In this document: one piece after another, positions 23,178 through 30,914 of the stretch | Layout: each line of letters opens with the position of its first letter | Position numbering within the stretch: the stretch's first letter is position 1 | Assembly: GCF_003389455.1 (NCBI RefSeq) | Contig: NZ_QUAC01000002.1 | Location: 1 to 32,255 of the forward strand | Length of the DNA stretch: 32,255 bases | Reading direction: 5' to 3' | DNA from: Streptomyces inhibens | GTDB lineage: Bacteria > Actinomycetota > Actinomycetes > Streptomycetales > Streptomycetaceae | Position numbers and translations under genes: made by a program | The notes under the pieces: generated by a model | What the model was told of the DNA's origin: nothing | The model's input: the letters and a program-made list of their open reading frames with translations, nothing else | The model's database searches: none

Positions 23178-23660
23178 TCAGCCCACGCTCACCAGCGACT
23201 TCGCCATGCACCGACTGTCCTCATACGTCCGGTAAAGACCGAACTTCTGCACCGGCACGTAGCCGCTGGAGGCGTACAGCTCCAGCGCCTCGGGCTGCTT
23301 GATGCCGGTCTCCAGCACCATGCGGGAACGCCCCGCGGCCCGCGCATCCGCTTCCAGGGCGGCCAGGATCCGCCGGGCCAGCCCCCGCCCGCGCGCCTGT
23401 GGGACCACGAACATCCGCTTGATCTCGGCGTCGCCTGTGGCGTATCCCTCGTTCACGTCCTCCTGGAGCCGCCACCCGCCGGTGGCCAGCGGCCGGCCCT
23501 CGCCGTACGCGATCAGATACGTACCGTTCGGAGGGGCGAACATCGCCGGGTCCAGCGGCGTCATATCGCCGTCGCCGTAGCGCCGGACGTACTCCTGCTG
23601 GACCAGTGCGTCGAGCGTGACCGCGTCGGGGTGGTCATAGCGGACGGGGCGTATCTCCAT
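23178..23660 (-). CDS. GNAT-family N-acetyltransferase
   Basis: 160-aa single GNAT domain. Strand beta4 with AEIKRMFVVPQARGRGLARRIL (79-100) carries the acetyl-CoA loop ARGRGLA. RMVLETGIKQPEALELYASSGYVPV (113-137) is motif B with the typical E-LY-S-GY ending. The N-terminal half is variable and gives no substrate clue. ATG at 23660 is 66 bp from the divergent exonuclease III ATG. The ribosome site is weak. Stands alone. Confidence 0.88.
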   Translation of the reverse strand: MEIRPVRYDHPDAVTLDALVQQEYVRRYGDGDMTPLDPAMFAPPNGTYLIAYGEGRPLATGGWRLQEDVNEGYATGDAEIKRMFVVPQARGRGLARRILAALEADARAAGRSRMVLETGIKQPEALELYASSGYVPVQKFGLYRTYEDSRCMAKSLVSVG

Positions 23661-23726
23661 TCCAGAAATCGTACGGGTGAGCGGGTGGGCGACGCGACGA
23701 GGTCCGGGGATGGGTATCGTGCCCGG

Positions 23727-24530
23727 ATGCTCACCGTGACCTCTGCGAATGTGAACGGGCTGCGCGCCGCGGCCAAGAAGGGCTTCGTCCCGTGGCTGGC
23801 GGAGACCGCGGCCGATGTGCTGTGCCTGCAGGAGGTACGGGCCGAGACCGCCCAGCTGCCGGAGGAGGTGCGCGAGCCGGCGGGCTGGCACACCGTGCAC
23901 GCCCCGGCCGCCGCCAAGGGCCGGGCCGGTGTCTCGCTCTACACCCGGCGGGAGCCGGACCGCGTCCAGATCGGCTTCGGCTCGTCGGAATTCGACGCCA
24001 GCGGCCGGTACGCCGAGGCGGACCTGCCCGGGGTGACCGTCGCCAGTCTCTATCTGCCCTCCGGCGAGGTCGGCACCGAGCGCCAGGACGAGAAGGAACG
24101 CTTCATGGCGGAATTCCTGCCGTACCTCGTCGAGCTGCGCCAGCGCTCCGCGGCCGACGGCCGGGAGGTCGTGGTGTGCGGCGACTGGAACATCGCCCAC
24201 CAGGAGGCCGACCTCAAGAACTGGAAGGCCAACCAGAAGAAGTCCGGCTTCCTCCCCGAGGAGCGCGCCTGGCTGACCGATGTCCTCGACGAGACCCACG
24301 GCGGCTATGTGGACGTCGTCCGTGCCCTCCACCCGGACACCGAGGGCCCGTACTCATGGTGGTCCTACCGGGGCCGCGCCTTCGACAATGACGCGGGCTG
24401 GCGGATCGACCTCATTTGCGCCACCCCTGGTATCGCGTCCAAGGCGGTCAAGGCGTATGTGGAGCGGGCGGCCAGTTATGACCAGCGGTGGAGCGATCAT
24501 GCGCCCGTGACGGTTGCATTTGATCTCTAG
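23727..24530 (+). CDS. xthA: exodeoxyribonuclease III (AP endonuclease, Xth/ExoA family)
   Basis: 267-aa cytosolic DNA repair nuclease of the endonuclease/exonuclease/phosphatase fold, cutting at abasic sites and trimming 3' ends. Active-site motifs are complete: VTSANVNGLRAA (Asn pair), LCLQEVRAE (metal-binding Glu), VASLYLPSGE, VVCGDWNIAHQEADLKNW (Asp/Asn), SWWSYRGRAFDNDAGWRID (substrate side, Asp) and the C-terminal YDQRWSDHAPVTVAF (catalytic Asp-His). ATG at 23727 begins exactly with the first beta strand; sequence further upstream in the frame is not protein-like. Single gene, convergent with the secreted-protein gene. Confidence 0.95.
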   Translation: MLTVTSANVNGLRAAAKKGFVPWLAETAADVLCLQEVRAETAQLPEEVREPAGWHTVHAPAAAKGRAGVSLYTRREPDRVQIGFGSSEFDASGRYAEADLPGVTVASLYLPSGEVGTERQDEKERFMAEFLPYLVELRQRSAADGREVVVCGDWNIAHQEADLKNWKANQKKSGFLPEERAWLTDVLDETHGGYVDVVRALHPDTEGPYSWWSYRGRAFDNDAGWRIDLICATPGIASKAVKAYVERAASYDQRWSDHAPVTVAFDL

Positions 24531-24581
24531 GCGGTTTGTGGGCGCCTCCGGGGGCCGGGAGGGGGCGGCCGGGAATGCGGA

Positions 24582-24608
24582 ACGGCCCGCCGGGTTTCGA
24601 CGGGCCGT
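24582..24608. terminator. bidirectional hairpin terminator
   Basis: ACGGCCCG (24582-24589) and CGGGCCGT (24601-24608) pair perfectly around an 11-base loop, between the convergent exonuclease III gene and the secreted-protein gene. Confidence 0.75.
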
Positions 24609-24646
24609 CACCGGGGGGTGTGGCGTGTCAGTTGTGCTGACGAATA

Positions 24647-25159
24647 TCAGGCGGCGCGGAAGAACTTCACGTAGCCACCGTTGTTGGGGCGCTCCCACAG
24701 GCCCTTGAAGGCCCAGTTGATGTAGCCGCCGTCGCCCTTGTTCGTGAACTCGCCGTCCTCGAACACCCAGATTCCGTACACCACACCGTCGTAGGTGGCG
24801 GAGCCGTAGGCCTGGACTCCGTTGAGGTGCTCCTCATACCCCTGGCTGAGGTTGTGGACCATCACGTTGTAGCGCTGGCCGCTCGCGTAGAACGCGGACT
24901 CCATAAGGTTTTTGACGAAGCCCTCGCGATTCTGGGCGGTCTTGATCGACGCCTCGATCTTGTTGGCTATGCCGAGAACGTCGACATTGAAGTTCAGGTT
25001 GGCGTTGGCGCCGACGCTGACCGGCGAATCACCCGCCGCCGCCGCGGCAGCGGCCGGGGCGGCCATCGCCGTTGCCGGGAAGGCGGCACCCGTTGCGGTG
25101 AGTGCGGCGCACAGGGCTGCCGTGGCAAGGCCCTTCTTCACCAGGTTCTTCGTGGACAT
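24647..25159 (-). CDS. small secreted protein of unknown function
   Basis: 170 aa. It has a Sec signal peptide with N-region STKNLVKKG, hydrophobic Ala-rich core, and likely cleavage after AMA (33/34). The mature protein is about 137 residues, without cysteine. It starts with an Ala-rich linker, then an amphipathic helix (LGIANKIEASIKTAQNREGF, about 62-81), MESAFYASGQRYNVMVHNLS (86-105), and a C-terminal beta-rich part full of aromatic residues and glycine (YGIWVFEDGEFTNKGDGGY). I do not recognise the family for certain. Very strong ribosome site GGAGGAGAA before ATG 25159. Divergent from the SARP gene, with SARP-type repeats in the shared upstream region, so it may be a SARP target. Confidence 0.85.
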   Translation of the reverse strand: MSTKNLVKKGLATAALCAALTATGAAFPATAMAAPAAAAAAAGDSPVSVGANANLNFNVDVLGIANKIEASIKTAQNREGFVKNLMESAFYASGQRYNVMVHNLSQGYEEHLNGVQAYGSATYDGVVYGIWVFEDGEFTNKGDGGYINWAFKGLWERPNNGGYVKFFRAA

Positions 25160-25286
25160 GGTTCTCCTCCATGGGTCGGATGGAAGTCCTCCGGCACCCG
25201 ACTGGTCTCGGGTGTCGGAGATCTGGTCCGGGCAGCCGCCAGGGGATTGCCGCTGCGACCGGCACAGGAACGATGTTCAGCCGCCT

Positions 25287-25315
25287 CGCTCACGATCTGC
25301 TCACATCGTGCTCAT
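25287..25315. promoter_or_regulatory. SARP-type operator: three heptamer direct repeats, 11-bp period
   Basis: CGCTCAC (25287-25293), TGCTCAC (25298-25304) and TGCTCAT (25309-25315) are separated by exactly 4 bases each. Direct heptamers at 11-bp period are the known target architecture of SARP/AfsR-type regulators. On the minus strand the last copy is 8 bases from GAACAT (25278-25273), a possible -10 for the secreted-protein gene; on the plus strand CATGCT (25324-25329) is at the same distance. Confidence 0.75.
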
Positions 25316-25475
25316 GGGGTCCGCATGCTCCGCTGACTTTCCGTCAATTCACAGACCATGTCCATATAGTGAGAGCGGGGGAGTAAAACGGAACCCTGTG
25401 TTCCCCCATGTGGTCTTTGCTGAAAAAGGCGGGGTTCGCTGTCCGCTCGTTCGGCAGCATGCACTTGAGGGCGCG

Positions 25476-27362
25476 ATGATTCAGTTGCGGCTACTAGGGC
25501 CGGTTGAAATCGAGTTGAACAATGGCCGACTACTGAGTCTGGGGGCGGGTCGCATACGCACGGTGGCCGCCGTGCTGATCAGCGAGGTCAATCAGGTGAT
25601 CCCTGTGAACAGGCTGATCGACCTGGCCTGGGACGCGGATCCGCCGGTCCGCGCGAGAGGCGTGGTCCACAACCATGTGCACCGGCTGCGGCAGCTGCTG
25701 GCCGGCCATGCCGAGCTCGCCACGCGGGGACAGGGGTACGTCCTGGTCGCCGATCCGTGCGCGGTGGACGTCCGCCGGTTCAAGGACCTGGTCTCCGGCG
25801 CCCGGGAGGCCGAGCCATGGACCGCGGTCGCGATGCTGCGCCAGGCCCTTGGGCTGTGGCGTGGCGATGCGCTGGCGGATGTGCCCGGCAACCGGGTGCG
25901 CCGGACGCTGGGCGTCGGCCTGGCCCAGGCGCGGGTGGCCGCGCTGCAAGAGCTCGGTGCGAAGCTGCTGATGCTCGGCCGGTACGGGGAGCTGGTCACG
26001 GAGCTGACCTCGTGGATCACGGAGGATCCGCTGCACGAGGAGCTGACCGCGCTGCTGATGCGCGCCCTGCAGGCGAGCGGCCGGCAGGCCGAGGCCCTCG
26101 ACCACTACCACCGGGCCCGCAGGCGCCTGAAGAACCAGCTGGGCATCGATCCCGGTCCGGCGCTCAGCGAGGCCTACCTGGCGGTGCTCGGCGGGAGCAG
26201 CGCCGCCGCGCCGTATGCGCCCGCCCGTCCGCCGGCCGCGCCGCCGCCCGTCGCGCCGTACGTGTCCGGTCACCGGCCGGCCCTGCCGCCCCGGATCGCC
26301 CAACTGCCGCCCGAAATCGTGGACTTCTGTGGCCGGGCACGGGAGCTCGCGGTGCTGGACCAGCATCTGGACCGCGTACCGCGACCGAACTGTGTGGTGC
26401 TCGCGGGCGGGGGCGGGACCGGCAAGACCACGCTGGCGGTGCAGTGGGCGCACCGGCTCAAGGCCGAGTTCCCCGACGGACAGCTCTTCGCCGATCTGCG
26501 GGGCTTCGAGCGTCCGCCGATGCGGGCGGGCACCGTTCTGTCGACGTTTCTGCTGGCCCTGGGGGTCCCGGAAGCGAAGATCCCCGATTCCGTGACGGAG
26601 CGGGCGGCGCTCTACCGTTCGCAGCTCGCCGGACGGCGGATGCTCGTCCTGCTGGACAATGCCGGAACCGCCGACCAGACGCGCCCGCTCCTGCCCGCGA
26701 CGCCGGGTTGTCTGGCCGTGGTGACCAGCCGAAGGCGGCTGAGCGGGCTGGTGATCCGTGACGGGGCCGTCCTGGTCACGGTGGGGCCGCTCGCCCGCGG
26801 CGATGCCCTGCAGCTGCTGGGCAATGCGCTGGGGCGGCAGCGCATCGAGGCGGACAAAGCGGCGGCCGAGGCACTCGTCGAGCGATGCGGCAGACTCCCG
26901 CTGGCGCTGCGGATCGCCGCGGCACGGCTGATGGCCCATCCCGAATGGTCACTGGGGTGCTGGACGAAGAAGCTGGCCGATGAGCGCCGTCAGCTGCGGG
27001 AGCTGTCCACCCACGATGCCGATCTGTCCATGGAGGCCAACCTCTATCTCAGCTACCGGGCGCTGTCGAGCGGTGCCGCCCGGCTCTTCCGCCTTCTCGG
27101 GCTGCACCCCGGCCCCTGTGTGGGTGTCCACGCCGCCGCGACACTGGCCGGACGGGACGTGGAGCGCACCCGGCGTCACCTCGCCGAGCTGTGTGACGTC
27201 CACCTTCTCGAAGAGCAGGTCCAGGGGCACTTCGTGCGGGCCGAGCTGGTGCGCATCTATGCCGCGCAGCTCGCCGCGTCGGAGGAGCCGCGGGCCGATC
27301 GCGACCTCGCCGTACGGCGCCTGCTGGAGCACTTCGCGCAGCCCCGGCCGTGGCTCGGCTGA
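25476..27362 (+). CDS. SARP-family transcriptional activator with NB-ARC ATPase domain (AfsR-like, short form)
   Basis: 628 aa. Residues 1-95 are the OmpR-like winged helix of SARPs (IQLRLLGPVEIELNNG, HNHVHRLRQLL, RGQGYVLVADP). Residues 96-240 are the bacterial transcriptional activation domain with TPR-like helices (VDVRRFKDLV, LHEELTALLMRALQASGRQAEALDHYHRAR). A Pro/Ala linker leads to an NB-ARC domain: FCGRARELAVLD, P-loop GGGGTGKTT (311-319), Walker B MLVLLDNA (389-396), VTSRRRL and GRLPLALRIAAARL. The protein ends soon after the NB-ARC winged helix and lacks the long TPR region of AfsR. ATG 25476 has GAGG five bases upstream. It is divergent from a secreted-protein gene and probably controls it, itself, or both. 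Confidence 0.92.
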   Translation: MIQLRLLGPVEIELNNGRLLSLGAGRIRTVAAVLISEVNQVIPVNRLIDLAWDADPPVRARGVVHNHVHRLRQLLAGHAELATRGQGYVLVADPCAVDVRRFKDLVSGAREAEPWTAVAMLRQALGLWRGDALADVPGNRVRRTLGVGLAQARVAALQELGAKLLMLGRYGELVTELTSWITEDPLHEELTALLMRALQASGRQAEALDHYHRARRRLKNQLGIDPGPALSEAYLAVLGGSSAAAPYAPARPPAAPPPVAPYVSGHRPALPPRIAQLPPEIVDFCGRARELAVLDQHLDRVPRPNCVVLAGGGGTGKTTLAVQWAHRLKAEFPDGQLFADLRGFERPPMRAGTVLSTFLLALGVPEAKIPDSVTERAALYRSQLAGRRMLVLLDNAGTADQTRPLLPATPGCLAVVTSRRRLSGLVIRDGAVLVTVGPLARGDALQLLGNALGRQRIEADKAAAEALVERCGRLPLALRIAAARLMAHPEWSLGCWTKKLADERRQLRELSTHDADLSMEANLYLSYRALSSGAARLFRLLGLHPGPCVGVHAAATLAGRDVERTRRHLAELCDVHLLEEQVQGHFVRAELVRIYAAQLAASEEPRADRDLAVRRLLEHFAQPRPWLG

Positions 27363-27387
27363 GCCGGGGCCGTCCGGCGCCCGGCGG

Positions 27388-28224
27388 TTACGGGCCCTGC
27401 TTGTCCTTCTCCCCCTGACCGTCCTTCTCCCCCTGCTCCCGCAGCCACTCCGCCAGTTCCGCCCGGACGCGGCGGTCCATGGCCATGGAGAGTTCGGCCT
27501 CGACCACGCCCTTGGACAGGGGGCGGAGGTTTTCGATGGTCTCGGCTATGTGGTGGACCTCTTGGGGCGTGGGGGGTTCGCCCGTGCCGGCGCGTTCGAG
27601 GACGTCGGTGAGGACGTGGGTGCGGATGAGGGTGGTGAAGATGTCGGCGAGGGCGTCGGCGTGGGCGCGTACCCGGCGGCCGGCTTCCAGGACGGCGGCC
27701 AGCGGGATGCCCTTGTGGACGAGTTCGGTGGAGGCGTCCAGGAGGCGGCGGCTGATGTGGACGAACTCGTCGCCGTCCACGGCGAGATAGCCGATGTCCA
27801 GGGACGCGGTGAGGTTCTCGGCGGTGATGTCCTGGCTGAAGTGGTCGGCGAGTTCCTCGGGGGTGAGGCGTACCGGGGTCTCCTCGGACCAGGGCGGGAC
27901 GAAGGGGTTCTGCAGGCCGAGGAGTTCGCCCACGTCGCGGCCGGATTCGAAGGCGGAGAGGAGTTCGGCGATGCCGCCGAGGGTGTGGCCGCGCTCCAGG
28001 AGGGCGCCGATGGTGCGCAGGCGGGCGAGGTGGTGCTCGTTGTACCAGGCGATCCGGCCCTCGCGGCGCGGTGGTGGGATGAGCTTGCGCTCGCGGTAGA
28101 AGCGCAGCGTACGGACCGTGATGCCGGCTTCCTCGGCCAGGTCGGCCATGCGGAATTCGCGCGCGGGGCGGGGGTGGGCTGTGGGTTCCGCGCGCTCGTC
28201 CTCGGTGTTCTCGTTCGCTGCCAC
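27388..28224 (-). CDS. MerR-family transcriptional regulator
   Basis: 278 aa. An acidic N-terminal lead of about 23 residues is followed by a MerR winged helix (REFRMADLAEEAGITVRTLRFYRERKLIPPP, 22-52; RIAWYNEHHLARLRTIGALLERGHTLGGIAELL, 57-89). A long C-terminal region of about 185 residues comes next, helical, without cysteine clusters for metal or iron-sulfur binding, so it probably senses an organic ligand. The tail is Lys/Glu/Gly/Gln-rich (EKDGQGEKDKQG). Start is GTG at 28224, no clear ribosome site. Divergent from the monooxygenase operon with a 180-bp gap that contains a 34-bp inverted repeat; control of that operon is the obvious guess. Confidence 0.88.
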   Translation of the reverse strand: MAANENTEDERAEPTAHPRPAREFRMADLAEEAGITVRTLRFYRERKLIPPPRREGRIAWYNEHHLARLRTIGALLERGHTLGGIAELLSAFESGRDVGELLGLQNPFVPPWSEETPVRLTPEELADHFSQDITAENLTASLDIGYLAVDGDEFVHISRRLLDASTELVHKGIPLAAVLEAGRRVRAHADALADIFTTLIRTHVLTDVLERAGTGEPPTPQEVHHIAETIENLRPLSKGVVEAELSMAMDRRVRAELAEWLREQGEKDGQGEKDKQGP

Positions 28225-28325
28225 GGGGTCAGCCTATGCCGGGGAGATGACACCGGGCCGGGGTGCGACCGGCGGTAACTCGTGCCGCGCGACCCCTACC
28301 GCTCGGTACGTAGCTGCCCTACTCT

Positions 28326-28359
28326 CCCAACTGTGCCAGTGATTGCTGGCGCAATTGGG
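28326..28359. promoter_or_regulatory. 34-bp inverted repeat in the monooxygenase operon leader
   Basis: CCCAACTGTGCCAG (28326-28339) and CTGGCGCAATTGGG (28346-28359) are inverted about a 6-base centre with 12 of 14 positions matching. It lies 45 bp before the monooxygenase start. A second palindrome TACCG-CT-CGGTA is at 28297-28308, with TACTCT (28320-28325) as a possible -10 between the two. Likely operator(s) for a dimeric regulator. Confidence 0.65.
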
Positions 28360-28404
28360 GCCGGAAAGATGCAGTGAAGAACGTCGAACTCGGGAGGCGG
28401 AGGG

Positions 28405-29931
28405 ATGGCCGAGCGCGAGCACAAGCATGTGCGGGTGGCGGTGATCGGATCGGGTTTCGGTGGACTGGGGGCGGCGGTACGGCTGCGGCGCCAGGGAATC
28501 ACCGACTTCGTGGTCCTGGAGCGGGCCGACTCGGTGGGCGGCACCTGGCGGGACAACAGTTATCCGGGGTGCGCATGCGATGTGCCCTCGCATCTGTACT
28601 CGTTCTCCTTCGCACCCAACCCACAGTGGCCGCGGAACTTCTCCGGGCAGCCGCACATCCGCGCGTACCTGGAGCGGGTGACGGACACCTTCGGACTGCG
28701 TCCGCACCTCCGCTTCAACTCGGAGGTGCACAGCCTGCGGTGGAACGGCGAGGAGCTGCACTGGGAGGTCGAGACGGCGAGCGGGCCGCTGACGGCGGAT
28801 GTGGTCGTCTCCGCGACCGGGCCGCTGTCGGATCCCAAGGTTCCCGACATTCCGGGGCTGGACAGCTTCCCCGGCAAGGTTTCGCACTCCGCGCGCTGGG
28901 ACCATGACTACGACCTGCGGGGCAAGCGCGTTGCCATGATCGGCACCGGGGCGTCCGCGATCCAGATAGTCCCGGCCATCCAGCCGGACGTGGAGCGCCT
29001 CACGCTCTTCCAGCGCACCCCGCCCTGGGTGCTGCCGCGCGCCGACCGCAAGATCAGCGCGGCCGAGAAATGGCTGCACACCAAGCTGCCGGTGACCCGG
29101 GCCGCGCGCCGCGGTCTGCTGTGGGGCATCAGGGAACTGCAGGTCAGCGCGTTCACCAAGCGCCCCAACGAGCTGGGACCGATCGAGTACCTGGCCAAGA
29201 ACCATATGAAGAAGGCGGTCAAGGACCCGGCGCTGCGGGCGGCGCTGACGCCCGACTACCGCATCGGGTGCAAGCGGATCCTGCTGTCCAACACCTATTA
29301 CCCCGCGCTGGCGCAGCCGAATGTGGACGTCGTGGCGGCCGGGCTGAAGGAGGTGCGGGGCAGCACGCTGGTGGGGTCCGACGGGAGCGAGGCGGAGGCC
29401 GACGCGATCGTTTTCGGCACCGGATTCCATGTGACGGACATGCCGATCGCGCAGCGCGTCACGGGGGCCGACGGCACGACGCTGGCGGAGGAGTGGAAGG
29501 ACGGGATGGAGTCGCTGCGGGGTGCCACCGCGGCCGGGTTCCCGAACTTCCTGACCATCATCGGGCCCAACACCGGCCTCGGGAACAGCTCGATGATCCT
29601 GATGATCGAGGCGCAGCTGAACTACCTGGGGGACTTCATGCGGCAACTGGACATCCTCGGCGGCAAGATCGCGCTCAGCGCCCGGCCGTCCGCGGTGAAG
29701 GAGTGGAACCGCAAGCTCCAGCAGCGGATGGAGCGCACGGTGTGGAACACCGGCGGCTGCGACAGCTGGTACCTGGACGCGAACGGCCGCAACACCACCG
29801 TCTGGCCGGGCACGACCTCGGAGTTCAAGAAGGTGACCCGGCAGGTCGATCTCGCCGAGTACGAAGTGCTCAGGCCACCCAGGAAGCCGGTCACCGCGCC
29901 CGTCGCCGCGCCGGCGGAGGTGGCCGCATGA
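28405..29931 (+). CDS. flavin-dependent monooxygenase, Baeyer-Villiger / MymA type
   Basis: 508 aa. FAD Rossmann motif GSGFGG (15-20), VLERADSVGGTWRDNSYPGCACDVPSHLYSFSF (37-69, the GGTW and YPGCACD steps of class B monooxygenases), the type I BVMO fingerprint FPGKVSHSARWD (155-166) and NADPH Rossmann motif GTGASA (180-185). Late ATG-type motif is GTGFHVTD. It inserts oxygen into a ketone or oxidises a heteroatom using NADPH and O2. With the coupled hydrolase and dehydrogenase it resembles MymA-LipR-SadH of M. tuberculosis. Strong ribosome site GGGAGGCGGAGGG before ATG 28405. The stop overlaps the next ATG (ATGA). Confidence 0.93.
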   Translation: MAEREHKHVRVAVIGSGFGGLGAAVRLRRQGITDFVVLERADSVGGTWRDNSYPGCACDVPSHLYSFSFAPNPQWPRNFSGQPHIRAYLERVTDTFGLRPHLRFNSEVHSLRWNGEELHWEVETASGPLTADVVVSATGPLSDPKVPDIPGLDSFPGKVSHSARWDHDYDLRGKRVAMIGTGASAIQIVPAIQPDVERLTLFQRTPPWVLPRADRKISAAEKWLHTKLPVTRAARRGLLWGIRELQVSAFTKRPNELGPIEYLAKNHMKKAVKDPALRAALTPDYRIGCKRILLSNTYYPALAQPNVDVVAAGLKEVRGSTLVGSDGSEAEADAIVFGTGFHVTDMPIAQRVTGADGTTLAEEWKDGMESLRGATAAGFPNFLTIIGPNTGLGNSSMILMIEAQLNYLGDFMRQLDILGGKIALSARPSAVKEWNRKLQQRMERTVWNTGGCDSWYLDANGRNTTVWPGTTSEFKKVTRQVDLAEYEVLRPPRKPVTAPVAAPAEVAA

Positions 29932-30914
29932 GCCGCCGGCCCGCGCATGTCACGAGTGGTCCGTACGCCCCGCCGGTGCCGCGCACCACGCTGACCGTCA
30001 CCTCCGCCGACGGTGCCCGGCTGTACGCCGAGATCCACGGGCCCGAGCACGCCCCCGCCGTCGTCCTGGCACACGGCTGGACCTGCTCGACCGCCTTCTG
30101 GGCCCCGGTCGTCCGCGATCTGGCCGCCGACCACAAGGTCGTCGTCTACGACCAGCGGGGGCACGGCCGCAGCCCGGCCCCCGGTCCGGCGGGCCACAGC
30201 ACCCATGCCCTCGCCGACGACCTGGTCGCCGTACTGGAGGCGGCCCTGGAGCCGGGCGAACGCGCCGTCGTGGGCGGCCACTCCATGGGCGGTATGACGA
30301 TCATGGCCGCCGCCGAGCGTCCGCAGCTGCGCGAGCGGGCCGCGGCCGCCCTGCTGTGCAGCACCGGCAGCGCCGATCTGCCCGCCGAATCACGGGTGTT
30401 CGCGCTCCGCAGCCCGCAGGGGCGGCGCCTTGCGCACCGGCTGATGCTGCGCTCACGCGCCCCGCTCGGCCCCGTGTCACCGCTCGCCAAACGCGCCCTG
30501 AAGTACGCCACCATGGGCGCCGGGTCCACCGCCGAGCAGATCGAGGCCTGCGCGCGCATCGTGCACGCCTGCCCGGCGGGCGTACGGGCCCGCTGGGGCA
30601 ATGTGCTGGCCGGTCTGGAGCTGACAGGCGGGGTGAGCAAGCTGGAGATGCCGACCGCGGTCATCGCGGGCACCGCCGACCGGCTCACGCCGCTCGTGCA
30701 CGCCCGCCGGATGGCCTCCGTACTCCCCGACTGCCGCGGCCTGACCGAACTGCCGGGGCTGGGACATATGACGCCGATCGAGGACCCGGGCGCGGTCTCC
30801 GGACGGCTGCGGGCACTCGTACAGGACCATCTGCGGGTGCCCGGCACCGACGCCGCCGCGGCCCCCGCCGAAGCCCCCGGGGGCAAGCGGCAGAAGAAGG
30901 AGAAGACGGCATGA
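29928..30914 (+). CDS. alpha/beta hydrolase
   Basis: 328 aa, cytosolic esterase or lipase-like fold. Oxyanion region LAHGWTCSTAFW (48-59), DQRGHGRS (75-82), nucleophile elbow GHSMGG with S119, acid in AGTADRLTP (D251) and GLGHM with H280 complete the triad. A basic, Lys-rich tail (GGKRQKKEKTA) is unusual. The position between a BVMO and an SDR suggests it opens the ester or lactone made by the monooxygenase. Both ends are ATGA overlaps with its neighbours, so the three genes are one coupled operon. Confidence 0.92.
   Translation: MSRRPAHVTSGPYAPPVPRTTLTVTSADGARLYAEIHGPEHAPAVVLAHGWTCSTAFWAPVVRDLAADHKVVVYDQRGHGRSPAPGPAGHSTHALADDLVAVLEAALEPGERAVVGGHSMGGMTIMAAAERPQLRERAAAALLCSTGSADLPAESRVFALRSPQGRRLAHRLMLRSRAPLGPVSPLAKRALKYATMGAGSTAEQIEACARIVHACPAGVRARWGNVLAGLELTGGVSKLEMPTAVIAGTADRLTPLVHARRMASVLPDCRGLTELPGLGHMTPIEDPGAVSGRLRALVQDHLRVPGTDAAAAPAEAPGGKRQKKEKTA

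Noticed and set aside
24912..25475. N-terminal extension of the SARP gene through the promoter region
   Set aside because: It would overlap the secreted-protein gene and the SARP boxes; ATG 25476 begins exactly at the SARP wing-helix domain with a ribosome site.
27353..27388. Terminator between the convergent SARP and MerR genes
   Set aside because: Only short imperfect GC pairings (GGCTC/GAGCC inside the SARP end, CCGGCGCCCGG); too weak to call in GC-rich DNA.
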